Part shown: one piece after another, positions 1-8,546 of the stretch
Position numbering within the stretch: position 1 is the stretch's first letter
Layout of the letters: every line of letters starts with the position of its first letter
NCBI GenBank assembly: GCA_938084715.1
Contig: CALKES010000017.1
Coordinates: 1-62,720, forward strand
DNA: 62,720 nt
Origin: Candidatus Bipolaricaulota bacterium
GTDB lineage: Bacteria > Bipolaricaulota > Bipolaricaulia > Bipolaricaulales > Bipolaricaulaceae
Direction: 5' to 3'
Position numbers and translations under genes: made by a program
The notes under the pieces: generated by a model
Database searches by the model: none
What the model was told of the DNA's origin: nothing
Seen by the model: the letters and a program-made list of their open reading frames with translations, nothing else

Positions 1-1
1 G

Positions 2-1432
2 CGGAACGTGGTGGTCACCGAGACCTACCCGGCGGGGTTCACGTTTGTGTCTGCGGATCCTGCTCCCACGGCCGGGAACAATACCTGGAGCCTGGGGGAT
101 CTGGCCCCAGGGGCGGCGGTGACGATCACGATCCGGGGAACAATCGCGACGGTGGGTCAGGTGCTCAACTTAGCCTCTGTATTCTCTCCCGCTTCTGATC
201 CAGACCCCACCGACAATGTAGCCTTCGAAACCACTATGGTCATCGGGCCCAGGGCGGCTGGGGTTCCGGTGGCCGAGGACGACTACGCCAGTGCGAGGTC
301 AGGTGGCTCGGTCGTCATTCCTGTTCTAGCGAATGACGGCCATACCTCCGGGGCCCCGATCCAAGTGGTTCAGGTGGGTGCTCCGACATATGGCTCAGCC
401 GAGCTCCTTGCTGACGGGACCGTTCGGTACACCGCACGAGATGGCGCTGGCCTGATTGACTCGTTTGTGTACCGGATCGCCGACCCCGAAGGACGAACGG
501 ACGAGGCCACAGTCTGGGTTACGATTACCTTCGATTCAATTGCTCTTCTCAGCGAGTCCCCTGCGACCCCCGTCGTGATCAACGAGATCGCCTGGATGGG
601 TACGCCTGCAGGGGAACTTCACGTATGGGTTGAGCTTCTCAACCTCACGGAAAGCTGGCAGGACCTTACCGGCTGGCAGCTCCGCTGGCGGCGGAAGATC
701 CCTGCGACGCCTGAGGACCAGGTGTGGAAGTACATCACCCTGGAAGGCCGCGTAGCACCGCGGGGTCTCTTCCTCATCGAGAGGGCACGCGACACGGTGG
801 TACGTGATATCCGCGCTCACCTGGTGGTTCAAGCTGAGAGCCCCGAGCACTTCGCCTTCCACTGGGAAGGGGATATCGTCCAGCTGGTAGATCGCGAAGG
901 GAGGGTTGTAGACACCGCAAACGCTGATAATCCCCTCCGGGACGGCTGGATTGCGGGTTCACCTGCCGAAGGCTTTGCGACGATGGAGCGCCTTGACCCC
1001 TACAAGCCTGATCGCGACGAGAACTGGCGAACCAACCGCGGTGTGATCGTACGCGGTCTTGACGAGGAGGGGAGCGTCCTACTTGCCACGGCGGCCTTCC
1101 CCAACGAGGAGTACCTTCTGATGTTGACGTGGAGCCAGATTCCAACCGTCCAAGCTCCGGGTACACCCCTTGAGGTACGCTTCAGCATTCCAGCATGGAC
1201 GCGGAGCCTTCCCGGCCTTCCGTGGGTCACAGTCCTCAGACTGGTGAACGGAGAGCTTCTGGTGCAGGCGGGGCCAAGAGCTCCCTCGCCCGCGCTTCTG
1301 GTGGTTTTCGAAGGTGAGACATATCGCGTTTCAATCGACACCTCAGAGCTGCCCGAGGGCGAGTATCTGGTGTGTGTAACCCTGGGGAACGGCATGTTTG
1401 AAGCCCGAAGGGTCCAGATCCAGAACCAATAG
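2..1432 (+). CDS. Surface protein, C-terminal part (DUF11, Ig-like, lamin-tail domains); 5' end outside window
   Basis: The reading frame is open from base 2, so the N-terminus and any signal peptide lie upstream of the window. In order, the visible part shows the end of a DUF11-type repeat (VVVTETYPAGFTFVSADP, then a W-x-LG-x-L-x-PG pattern), a cadherin-like/Ig-like module with the VIPVLANDG and DSFVYRIAD patterns (about residues 88-175), and a lamin-tail domain starting at VVINEIAWMG (about residue 186) with its W-V-E-L-x-N core. The last 130 residues are another beta-rich segment. These modules are typical of secreted or cell-surface adhesion proteins; the exact role cannot be told. Third-position GC looks lower than in most of the window. 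A strong hairpin follows 10 bases after the stop. Confidence 0.75.
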   Translation, partial: RNVVVTETYPAGFTFVSADPAPTAGNNTWSLGDLAPGAAVTITIRGTIATVGQVLNLASVFSPASDPDPTDNVAFETTMVIGPRAAGVPVAEDDYASARSGGSVVIPVLANDGHTSGAPIQVVQVGAPTYGSAELLADGTVRYTARDGAGLIDSFVYRIADPEGRTDEATVWVTITFDSIALLSESPATPVVINEIAWMGTPAGELHVWVELLNLTESWQDLTGWQLRWRRKIPATPEDQVWKYITLEGRVAPRGLFLIERARDTVVRDIRAHLVVQAESPEHFAFHWEGDIVQLVDREGRVVDTANADNPLRDGWIAGSPAEGFATMERLDPYKPDRDENWRTNRGVIVRGLDEEGSVLLATAAFPNEEYLLMLTWSQIPTVQAPGTPLEVRFSIPAWTRSLPGLPWVTVLRLVNGELLVQAGPRAPSPALLVVFEGETYRVSIDTSELPEGEYLVCVTLGNGMFEARRVQIQNQ

Positions 1433-1441
1433 GGTAGGGTT

Positions 1442-1480
1442 GGAACCGGGGGTACGGCGCTCCGCCGCGCCCCCGGTTCC
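1442..1480 (+). terminator. Hairpin after the surface-protein gene
   Basis: GGAACCGGGGG (1442-1452) pairs perfectly with CCCCCGGTTCC (1470-1480), and an inner CGGCG/CGCCG stem caps it. There is no T-tract, so this is either a stem-type terminator or an mRNA 3'-end stabiliser. Confidence 0.6.
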
Positions 1481-1772
1481 GTAGACCGTTCGTCAGGAAG
1501 CCAGGGGAGGCAGGTTCAAGACGTTTCTCGTCGACCCTAACCCACAGATTGGGGCTCCCCTGGTGGACTGGTGGGCCCCACGACCACCCGGTGGCTACCC
1601 GGGCTGCCTCCCCGTTCTCTGCGGCCGCCAAGTCTTCCTCCTAAGCCCCCCCTCTTGAGGGTGCTCCCTCCAGAGTACCGAGCGACCCCTCTCTGGGGTG
1701 CCCTGTAACGCATGTTACAGACAGGAACGGAGGTAATGTCTATACTCCCTCCAGCAGGGAGGCACCGGCTTG
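1481..1772 (+). promoter_or_regulatory. Intergenic region with inverted repeat and -10 box before the second surface gene
   Basis: Apart from the terminator, this non-coding gap holds a perfect inverted repeat CTGTAAC-GCAT-GTTACAG (1703-1720) and a TATACT -10-like box (1741-1746). The right arm of the repeat includes TTACAG, which could serve as a poor -35 (spacer 20). The ribosome binding site GGGAGG (1757-1762) sits inside a possible hairpin CTCCCT-CCAGC-AGGGAG (1745-1761). The repeat looks like an operator placed over the -35 region; that reading is inference. I see no gene in 1481-1700. Confidence 0.4.
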
Positions 1773-3221
1773 ATGCGATTCCTCCTGTTGGGTCTACTGG
1801 TTGGGGTTGTCGTGGGGGCTGCAGGACAGCCACCAGTTGCCAGGTCTTGGGTTGTATACGTACAGTCGGGGACCACTGTCCAGTTCAGCCTTTGGGACCA
1901 TCCGGAACAGGCCGACGCTCTGGGCTACGAGTTTACGGTGATCGTACCCCCGGCATACGGTCGGCTGGGGGGGACGCCACCCGTCCTTTCTTACACCCCA
2001 TCTCCCGGTTTCTATGGGCGGGACCATCTGCAGTACGTCGTCCAGGACAGACAAGGCCATGTCGACTCAGGGACGGTTCGCATCGTGGTCCTCCCGGCCG
2101 TCACCCTCGGCCGTCCCCCAGTCCCGGGTCTGTCCGTCGCCTACCGGGGGGGCTTCGCCGCAGACGCTCTTGGAGTGAACTTGAGCCGCTTTGAGGCTTC
2201 TCTCACTGCAAGGACAGGGTTTCTCGAGCAGGGCTTTCGTGCAGTAGGCAACGAACTCGGGCTGACCGAGGTTGCTGCTACGTCCCGCGTCACTCTTGTT
2301 GGAGTGGGGGTGGCGGGGTTTGAAATACCCCTCTCGGTACACCTCACATTCAACCCATCCCTTCCTGGTCTGTCGAGCGCCGCCGCCGCGGGAAGGGCAG
2401 GGTTTGGAGATCTACATACTGCTTTCACCGCGACCTACTATGCGGCCAATCCTTCTCTGAGCTCCCTTGTTCTCGTAGGCACCACCCTTGTAGGGGAGCT
2501 CATGGTGGAGGTCCGCGGCTCCTGGCGGTTCATCCCCGTTGAGTTTGACACACTGACCGTACTGCTGCGGGGGCCCGGTCCGGCGTTCGGGTGCCCGAAC
2601 TGCCCACTTCAGCTCGAAGTGGCGTTCTCCTTTACAAAGAGCAATGGGTTAAGGGAACTCCGCGGGAGGTTGCGAAATCTCCCTCTACCCTGTCCAGCTT
2701 GCGCTACACTGCGGGCTGTCCTTGATCTTGACATTTCGTTTACAGCGGCCGAAAAGAAGCTCGAGCCTACGCTTCGGCTTGAGTCGCCCTTGGATCTATG
2801 CGTGAGGCCACTCGTTGAGTTGGTTCCGCGGGCGTCGGGTCTTGGTTGGGCCGGGGTTCGACTATATGGCTTTGAGGTCAAGTGTACTTTCGTTGGGGGA
2901 TACGAGTTCCGGGCTGCGACCTCCTTCGCGGACGAGAAAAACGCCGCGGTGACCGGGGATGCCCGGTTCTTTGAGGTCTGGCGAATCGTGGGCCCCGTCG
3001 GCTCTTGCTGCGGCCCTCAGGGTTGGTGGCGGCTCTCGACCTACTTCGTGCGGACCTCGGACAACCTGTTTGGGTGGGGTATGTCGGAGGTAGAGCTGAA
3101 GCTACCGTTTGGGTATGAGTTCTCTCTTCAGCTGTCGGCGAGAATGGGCGCAGTGGACCCGGGGGATCCCGGTAAAACCTGGTCAGTAAAGCTAGAGCTC
3201 AGCGCTCTCCTCGGCGGTTAG
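1773..3221 (+). CDS. Secreted Ig-like/beta-rich protein, possible outer-membrane or sheath protein
   Basis: The ATG at 1773 follows GGGAGG by ten bases; a TTG at 1770 is in frame directly before it. The protein has 482 residues. Residues 1-19 form a signal peptide (LLLGLLVGVVVGAAG), and about 20-110 form a cadherin-like Ig domain (PAYGRLGGTPPVLSYTPSPG, then DHLQYVVQD). The remaining 370 residues are beta-rich with paired cysteines (CPNCP, CPAC) and no recognised domain. The stretch around residues 270-390 resembles part of the secreted protein encoded at 5996-7246: both have an LxLxVxFxFTK motif, an FTxxxKxL motif, and then a GxRLxxxxxxxVxxGGxYxF pattern. I read them as paralogues of a lineage-specific envelope family. 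Composition is less GC-rich than in the genes beyond 3.4 kb. Confidence 0.65.
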   Translation: MRFLLLGLLVGVVVGAAGQPPVARSWVVYVQSGTTVQFSLWDHPEQADALGYEFTVIVPPAYGRLGGTPPVLSYTPSPGFYGRDHLQYVVQDRQGHVDSGTVRIVVLPAVTLGRPPVPGLSVAYRGGFAADALGVNLSRFEASLTARTGFLEQGFRAVGNELGLTEVAATSRVTLVGVGVAGFEIPLSVHLTFNPSLPGLSSAAAAGRAGFGDLHTAFTATYYAANPSLSSLVLVGTTLVGELMVEVRGSWRFIPVEFDTLTVLLRGPGPAFGCPNCPLQLEVAFSFTKSNGLRELRGRLRNLPLPCPACATLRAVLDLDISFTAAEKKLEPTLRLESPLDLCVRPLVELVPRASGLGWAGVRLYGFEVKCTFVGGYEFRAATSFADEKNAAVTGDARFFEVWRIVGPVGSCCGPQGWWRLSTYFVRTSDNLFGWGMSEVELKLPFGYEFSLQLSARMGAVDPGDPGKTWSVKLELSALLGG

Positions 3222-3478
3222 GCGATCGCCAGCCAGCTTCTTGGGCTAAGACCGGGCGGTTCAGGGGGATGGAAAACAGTCCCGTCGAGGCCGTCATAAC
3301 CGAGGAACGGGCCACCACCCCACGGGCACCCCACCCAGCTCAACAGATGTTCCACCCGCGCGCAATCCTGTCGATATGGTTTGCCCGCGAGAGCCCACCG
3401 CCCCCGAGGGGGGGGCGCGCCTCGGACAGGCGGGCTACACCACATGACTGGCCGAAGTTTTCTTCGTCTTCGCAGCCG
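3222..3478. other. Intergenic region between convergent genes
   Basis: No convincing gene is present. A GC hairpin (CGCCCCC 3399-3405 with GGGGGCG 3411-3417) and a small CGAAG-TTTT-CTTCG stem (3453-3466) just after the mutS stop are candidate terminators for the two converging transcripts. Confidence 0.4.
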
Positions 3479-5959
3479 TCAGCTGGCGGCTTCCCGTGTC
3501 TTGCCCAGCTCCCGCTTCAGCCGGTAGAGGAGGTCGAGGGCCTCGAGGGGGGTCAACCGGTCGGGGTCCATCTCCCGGAGGAGTTGAAGGGCCGCGGGTT
3601 CCGAGGAGAACAGGGGGAGCTGCTCTGGCCGCGCAGGGACCGGCGGAGCATCGGCTCCCCTCAGGATCCGCTCCGCCTCCCGCAGGACCTCCTCGGGAAG
3701 CTGGGCCAGCCGGGCCACGTGGACCCCGTAGCTCCGCTCGGCCACCCCGGGAAGGATCCGGTACAGGAACACGACCTCCCCCTTCCACTCCCGAGCCGCG
3801 GCGTGGAGGTTCACCACGCCGGGGACCTCGTCCGCAAGGCGGGCGAGCTCCCGGTAGTGGGTGGCAAAAAGCGTTGTGCAGCCCACCCGCTCGGCGAGGT
3901 ACCGGGCGATCGCCCAGGCGAGGGCCATCCCGTCGTGGGTGCTCGTCCCCCGCCCGAGTTCGTCGAGGATCACCAGGGATCGCCGGGTCGCCCCGCGGAG
4001 GATCCCCGCTGCCTCGGTCATCTCGGCCATGAACGTGGACAGCCCTCCCGTAAGGGCGTCGGACGCCCCCACCCGGGCGTAGATCCGGTCAAAGATCGGA
4101 AGCTCGGCCTCCTTGGCTGGGACGAAGGAGCCCATTTGAGCCAGCAACGCAATGAGGGCCGTCTGGCGCAGGAACACCGACTTCCCAGCCATGTTCGGTC
4201 CCGTGACCACGGCGAGGTGGACCCCGGGGACGAGGTGGAGGTCGTTGGGGACAAACCGGGTCACCGTCTCGACCATTGGGTGTCGGCCCTCGGCAATCCG
4301 GAGGGGGCCGTCGGTGAACCGGGGCCGGGTGTAGCCCCGCCGCCGGGCCACCTCAGCCAGGGAGGCCAGGGCGTCGAGCTCCGCGAGGGCCTCCCCCACC
4401 CCCCGTAGGGCACCCAGGGCCGCCGCGACCCGGTCGCAGAGGGAGGAGAAGATCTCCCTTTCCCGTTCGGTGATCGCCTCCTCCAGGGCCGCGAGGCGGT
4501 CGGCCTTGGCGGCGAGGACGTCGCTTGTGAACCGCTCCCCCCCGGTGAGGGACTGCCGCCTCCGCCAGTCGGGAGGGACCTTCCCCAGATGCGCCCGGGT
4601 GACCTCGAAGTAGTAGCCGAACACCCGGTTGTAGCCGACCTTGAGGCTGGGGATCCCGGTCCGGGCTCGCTCCTCCCCCTCCAGGCCGGCGATCTCCCCC
4701 CGCACCCCCTCCGCCTCCTCCCGCCGGGAGTCCAGCACCGGGTCGTAGCCGGAGGCGATCACCGGACCCTCCCCCAACGCCAGCGGAGGGGGGTCCACAA
4801 GGGCCCGCCGGAGGTCGGCCCCGAGGTCCACCGGCGCGGCCTCCAGGGCCCGGGAAATACGGACCAGCAGTTCCGGGATGGGGGGAGGGAGCTCGAGCAG
4901 GGCCTGCCGGGTTTTCTCCGACACCTCCAGGCTCCGGGCGAGGGCCAGGAGATCTCCCGGAGAGAGGCTTCCTGTGGCCGCCCGTCCAAGGAGCCGGGGG
5001 AGGTCCCCGCACCGGGCCCACTCCAGGCGCTCGGCGAGGCCGGACCGGAGCAGGGCGTCCACGGCGTCGAGCCGTTCCTCGATCGCCTCCCGGCGGACAA
5101 GGGGGGCAAGGACCCACCGCCGCAGGAGCCTGCGGCCCATCGGCGTCCGCGTCCGGTCAAGGACGGATAGAAGGGTCACCCCGCCCTCGGGCCGGATCGG
5201 AGCCACGAGCTCCAGCGACCGGACGGTGAACGGATCGAGGACCAGCACCTCCCCCCCGACGGTGGGGGGCTGGAGGTGGGCAAGCTCCCCCACCGTTGCC
5301 GTGAGGTACCCCAGCACCGCGCCGGCGGCCCTGCGGGCCAACGGGTAGGCCAACAGCGCCCCCGGGAACCGCTGGTCCAGGGCCTCGGCCGCAAACTCGC
5401 CAACCGGCCGGGGGGTGGAGGCCCCCGGCAGGGGGACAGGGGGGGGCCAACCCTCGGGGAGAAGCCACTCCGCCGCCCCCAGGCGTGCCGCGAGCGCCGG
5501 GAGCTCCCCCAGGGGCACCTCGTCGGCCCAAAACTCCCCGGACGCCGCCTCGGCCCACGCCACCCCCACCCGGTCCCCCTCAGGCCACAGGGAGGCGAGG
5601 AACGCGTCGGACCCCGGTTCCAACGCCCCCTCCTCGAGAACCGTCCCCGGCGTGAGCACCCGGACCACGGCCCGCCTAAGGAGGCTCTTCCCCTTCCCCG
5701 GCCGCTCGAGCTGGGGCCCCAGGGCCACCTTGTACCCCCGGCGGAGGAGCTTCTGAATGTAGAGCTCCGCCTTGCGAACCGGAACCCCGGCCATCGGGAC
5801 CCCATCCCGGCTCGTGAGGACAATCTCCAGCTCCCTCGAGACGGTCTCCGCATCGTCGTAGAACGTCTCGTAGAAGTCGCCGAGCTGGAAAAAGAGGAGG
5901 GCGTCCGGGTGGCGGGCCTTGAGGTCGTGGTACTGCCGCATGACCGGGGTGAGTTCCAT
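3479..5959 (-). CDS. mutS: DNA mismatch repair protein MutS
   Basis: This is the mismatch-recognition ATPase that clamps onto mispaired DNA and signals repair. It has 826 residues, normal for MutS1. The N-terminal mismatch-binding domain keeps the Phe-x-Glu motif (GDFYETF, F29 and E31), which separates it from MutS2. The connector, lever and clamp regions follow, and the C-terminal ATPase carries Walker A GPNMAGKS, Walker B LDELGRGTSTHDG and the FATHYRELA segment. No mutL is adjacent. It lies 36 bases behind the preceding gene on the same strand, so read-through is likely. A TATACT box nine bases before the ATG (5974-5969) could also give it its own near-leaderless transcript. Confidence 0.97.
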   Translation of the reverse strand: MELTPVMRQYHDLKARHPDALLFFQLGDFYETFYDDAETVSRELEIVLTSRDGVPMAGVPVRKAELYIQKLLRRGYKVALGPQLERPGKGKSLLRRAVVRVLTPGTVLEEGALEPGSDAFLASLWPEGDRVGVAWAEAASGEFWADEVPLGELPALAARLGAAEWLLPEGWPPPVPLPGASTPRPVGEFAAEALDQRFPGALLAYPLARRAAGAVLGYLTATVGELAHLQPPTVGGEVLVLDPFTVRSLELVAPIRPEGGVTLLSVLDRTRTPMGRRLLRRWVLAPLVRREAIEERLDAVDALLRSGLAERLEWARCGDLPRLLGRAATGSLSPGDLLALARSLEVSEKTRQALLELPPPIPELLVRISRALEAAPVDLGADLRRALVDPPPLALGEGPVIASGYDPVLDSRREEAEGVRGEIAGLEGEERARTGIPSLKVGYNRVFGYYFEVTRAHLGKVPPDWRRRQSLTGGERFTSDVLAAKADRLAALEEAITEREREIFSSLCDRVAAALGALRGVGEALAELDALASLAEVARRRGYTRPRFTDGPLRIAEGRHPMVETVTRFVPNDLHLVPGVHLAVVTGPNMAGKSVFLRQTALIALLAQMGSFVPAKEAELPIFDRIYARVGASDALTGGLSTFMAEMTEAAGILRGATRRSLVILDELGRGTSTHDGMALAWAIARYLAERVGCTTLFATHYRELARLADEVPGVVNLHAAAREWKGEVVFLYRILPGVAERSYGVHVARLAQLPEEVLREAERILRGADAPPVPARPEQLPLFSSEPAALQLLREMDPDRLTPLEALDLLYRLKRELGKTREAAS

Positions 5960-5968
5960 CCCTTGGGG

Positions 5969-5974
5969 AGTATA
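5969..5974 (-). promoter_or_regulatory. Possible -10 box for mutS (near-leaderless)
   Basis: TATACT on the minus strand ends nine bases before the mutS ATG. A transcript would start within about three bases of the start codon. I see no good -35. Confidence 0.35.
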
Positions 5975-5995
5975 CCCCGGCCCCCGGCGGCCCCC

Positions 5996-7246
5996 TCAGA
6001 GCCCGTAGAGGTTGAAGGTGTACTTGAACACGAAGGTGATGCGCCGCCAGCCGGTGTCGGTGGCCACCTCCGCCGTTAGGCTGAACTGGACGTCGCCGAG
6101 CCACGTCGCCTGGACCTGAAAGACCACCAGCCCTAGCCCAAACGGGTACTCCCCCTCGGTCGCAAAGTACAGGTCGATCCCGAGGTCGCTTGCGGGCGTG
6201 CTCTGCCGAAGGGACAGGACCAAATCGTACCGGGGAAGGCCGGAGAGGCCCCCTCGGTACACGCTTCCCGCGAAGGAGTACCGCCCACTCAGGGTAACCT
6301 CCCCGAGCCGAACTCCGCTCAGGCTGGCTTCCTCAAGCCGGAGCCCGCTGACCGTGAAGTTCCCGGGACCGAGGGTCGCGGGAACGAGGGAGTAGGTGAG
6401 GTAGAGCTCGGACCCCGTCCCAGGGCAGGTGAGGCGGGGGACGATCGTCAGCGTCTTCGCCGACGGGGTGAACGTGGCCGTAGCCGAAGCCAGGACCGCG
6501 GCCTCCCCCACGGAAAAGGTGTACGCGGTGGCGATCCGGGCGGATTCAAACCCGGCCTTTGTGAACCGAACGGTCAGGCTGAGGCTGAGGCAACAGACCG
6601 GGAGGGTCCCGAGGCCGAGGGTGGCACCCCGGTACTCGAACATCCCGCCGCCCACCTGACCCTGGCTCACGGCCCGGGAGAGCGCCGCTCGGTCCGTGGT
6701 CAGACCGAACTGGGAGGCCAGGCTCACGACCAGGCCCCGCAGGGTCGTCCCCTCCACCCCGACCTCCATGCCCGATCCCACCCGGGCGTCGGCCCGGGCC
6801 AGGGACGCCTTGACCCGAAGGGCCGCTCCACCGTAGTGGACCCAGGCGTAGGACCACAGGTACTGGCGCCTCTGGTCCCAGGAGAGGGCAAGCTCCGCCA
6901 CCGCCCCGGCCACGCCCACCGGCCAATCCATCACGATGTCGGTCTTGACGTAGCCGAAGAACTGGACGTAGGCCCCCGCCCCCGGGGAGGGGAGCACGAC
7001 CTGATACCCATGTCCTAGCGACCTCTCGACGTTCTCGGCCAGGGAGGGAATCGAGCTCAGGGTGGACCGGGACAGGTCGGCCACCGCGCCGGAGAAGAAG
7101 CTCCAGCTGAAGTTCATCCCCAAGGTGACCTCCGTCGGGGTAAGCGTGGTCTGCACCCCCAGTTCCCCGAACGCCTTGGCCGCGAGGGCCTCCCCGCCCC
7201 CGGCCACGAGGGCCGCCAACGCCAACCCCCAAAGCTCCCGCCCCAT
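5996..7246 (-). CDS. Secreted beta-rich protein, candidate outer-membrane protein
   Basis: The ATG at 7246 has an AGGAGG site 5 bases upstream; the open frame extends further 5' but would overlap the permease gene. The protein has 416 residues, with a signal peptide of about 22 (LALAALVAGGGEALA) followed by repeated amphipathic beta patterns and an aromatic-rich end (FVFKYTFNLYGL). That end is reminiscent of outer-membrane beta-barrels. The middle resembles the C-terminal part of the secreted protein at 1773-3221 (shared LxLxVxFTK, FTPSAKTL and SGLRLxxxxLSGVRLG patterns). It is the last gene of a run with an ABC ATPase and a MacB-like permease and starts ten bases after the permease stop. It may therefore be cargo or a partner of that transporter; this is inference. 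Confidence 0.65.
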   Translation of the reverse strand: MGRELWGLALAALVAGGGEALAAKAFGELGVQTTLTPTEVTLGMNFSWSFFSGAVADLSRSTLSSIPSLAENVERSLGHGYQVVLPSPGAGAYVQFFGYVKTDIVMDWPVGVAGAVAELALSWDQRRQYLWSYAWVHYGGAALRVKASLARADARVGSGMEVGVEGTTLRGLVVSLASQFGLTTDRAALSRAVSQGQVGGGMFEYRGATLGLGTLPVCCLSLSLTVRFTKAGFESARIATAYTFSVGEAAVLASATATFTPSAKTLTIVPRLTCPGTGSELYLTYSLVPATLGPGNFTVSGLRLEEASLSGVRLGEVTLSGRYSFAGSVYRGGLSGLPRYDLVLSLRQSTPASDLGIDLYFATEGEYPFGLGLVVFQVQATWLGDVQFSLTAEVATDTGWRRITFVFKYTFNLYGL

Positions 7247-7256
7247 GGTTCCCCTC

Positions 7257-8546
7257 CTATTCGTGGCGCAGCGCCTCCACCGGACGAAGCCTCGCCGCGC
7301 GGAGGGCCGGCAGCGCCCCCGCCAGGGCTCCCAGCACGAACGATCCGGCGAGCGCGCCCGCAACAAGCCAGGGCTCCAGGCGCGGGGAGAACGTCCCGGC
7401 CAGCGACGCGAGGTCCCCCGACGCCTCGAACGCCCGTCCCACGCTCAACCCCGCGACGCCGCTCAGCACGGCCCCCAACCCAACCCCGATCCCCCCTCCT
7501 AGGAGCCCAAGAAGCCCGGATTCCACCAGGAACAGCCCCAGCACATGGCGATCTTTGGCCCCGACCGCCTTCATCACCCCGATGTGCCGTGTCCTCTCCA
7601 AGACCGACGTGTACATCGTGTTCGTCACCCCGATCCCCCCCACGAGGAGGGCCACCGAGGCGATGGCGGCGAGGGTGGACTGCAGCCCCCCTAGCACGGC
7701 GGTGATCCGGGCGCTCAGCTCCTCGGTGGTCACGGCGGTCACCGGAATTCCACTCCCGGCAAACGTGGTGCGGACAAGCTCCGCAACCCGCTCCACATCC
7801 TCCCCGGGCCGGGCCTCGACCAGGCCCAGGGTGAACCGGTCCGGGCTTCCAAACAGCGCAGCCAGATCCTCGATCGGGACGAACAAGGCCAGGTTGAGGT
7901 TCCCGTAGGTGATCCCCACCCCAGCCGCCTTCGTCGGAGAGAGAATCCCCACCACCACAAACTCCCGGTCCTCGATCCAAACGGTGGTCCCCACCTTCGC
8001 CCCGAGGTCGGCCGCCACGTCGGCCCCGAGGAGGAGGGCCTGGCGATCCCCCGCCTCGAGGTTCCGGCCCTCGCCCACGGCAAAGCCCGGGAAGTAGCCC
8101 GGGAAGTCGTCGAAGATCCCTGCGCTCACCCCGCTCACCCGCAGCACGCCGAGCCCCGGCATGCCCGGGGAGGTCACAAAGGCCGTCTCCGTACGGAGGA
8201 TCCCGGCCCGGACCACCTCGGGAAGGGCCCGGATCCCCTCCAGCGGGGCGGAGCTGGGGCGGCGAAGGGGCCCCCCCCACGGGGCCTCGGCCCGGAGGGG
8301 CGAGAACCGGTCCGCGACGGTGCCCAGGGCTGTGGCCCCAGGCTCGCCCCCTCCGGGAGTCACGACGACCGTGTTGTATCCAATGGCCCGAAACTGCTCC
8401 TGAACAGAACTGCGCATCCCCTGGCCGATGGCAACGAGGGCGGCCACGGCCGCCACCCCCACGGCGACCCCGAGGACCGTGAGCCCGGCCCGGGTGGGCC
8501 GGGAGCGCAGGTTGTGAAGAGCCAGCCCGAGGTGCTCCAGGTTCAT
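7257..8546 (-). CDS. MacB/FtsX-family ABC transporter permease
   Basis: The protein has 429 residues. An N-terminal membrane helix (about residues 20-42, LTVLGVAVGVAAVAALVAIG) is followed by a large MacB-type periplasmic domain (about 45-270). Three C-terminal helices of the FtsX fold follow, starting near the IASVALLVGGIGVTNTMYTSVLERTRHIG segment, whose ERTRHIGVMKAVGA pattern is the conserved coupling region. Its start overlaps the ATPase stop as ATGA, so the two are translationally coupled. Such mechanotransmission transporters do not move substrate through the membrane helices. They drive periplasmic events such as lipoprotein release, toxin or peptide export, or cell-wall control. The substrate is unknown; the flanking secreted proteins suggest envelope biogenesis. 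Confidence 0.9.
   Translation of the reverse strand: MNLEHLGLALHNLRSRPTRAGLTVLGVAVGVAAVAALVAIGQGMRSSVQEQFRAIGYNTVVVTPGGGEPGATALGTVADRFSPLRAEAPWGGPLRRPSSAPLEGIRALPEVVRAGILRTETAFVTSPGMPGLGVLRVSGVSAGIFDDFPGYFPGFAVGEGRNLEAGDRQALLLGADVAADLGAKVGTTVWIEDREFVVVGILSPTKAAGVGITYGNLNLALFVPIEDLAALFGSPDRFTLGLVEARPGEDVERVAELVRTTFAGSGIPVTAVTTEELSARITAVLGGLQSTLAAIASVALLVGGIGVTNTMYTSVLERTRHIGVMKAVGAKDRHVLGLFLVESGLLGLLGGGIGVGLGAVLSGVAGLSVGRAFEASGDLASLAGTFSPRLEPWLVAGALAGSFVLGALAGALPALRAARLRPVEALRHE

Noticed and set aside
3390-3450. GC-rich foldable stretch considered as a small structured RNA
   Set aside because: Apart from one short hairpin I find no consistent fold and no promoter. A terminator is enough to explain it.
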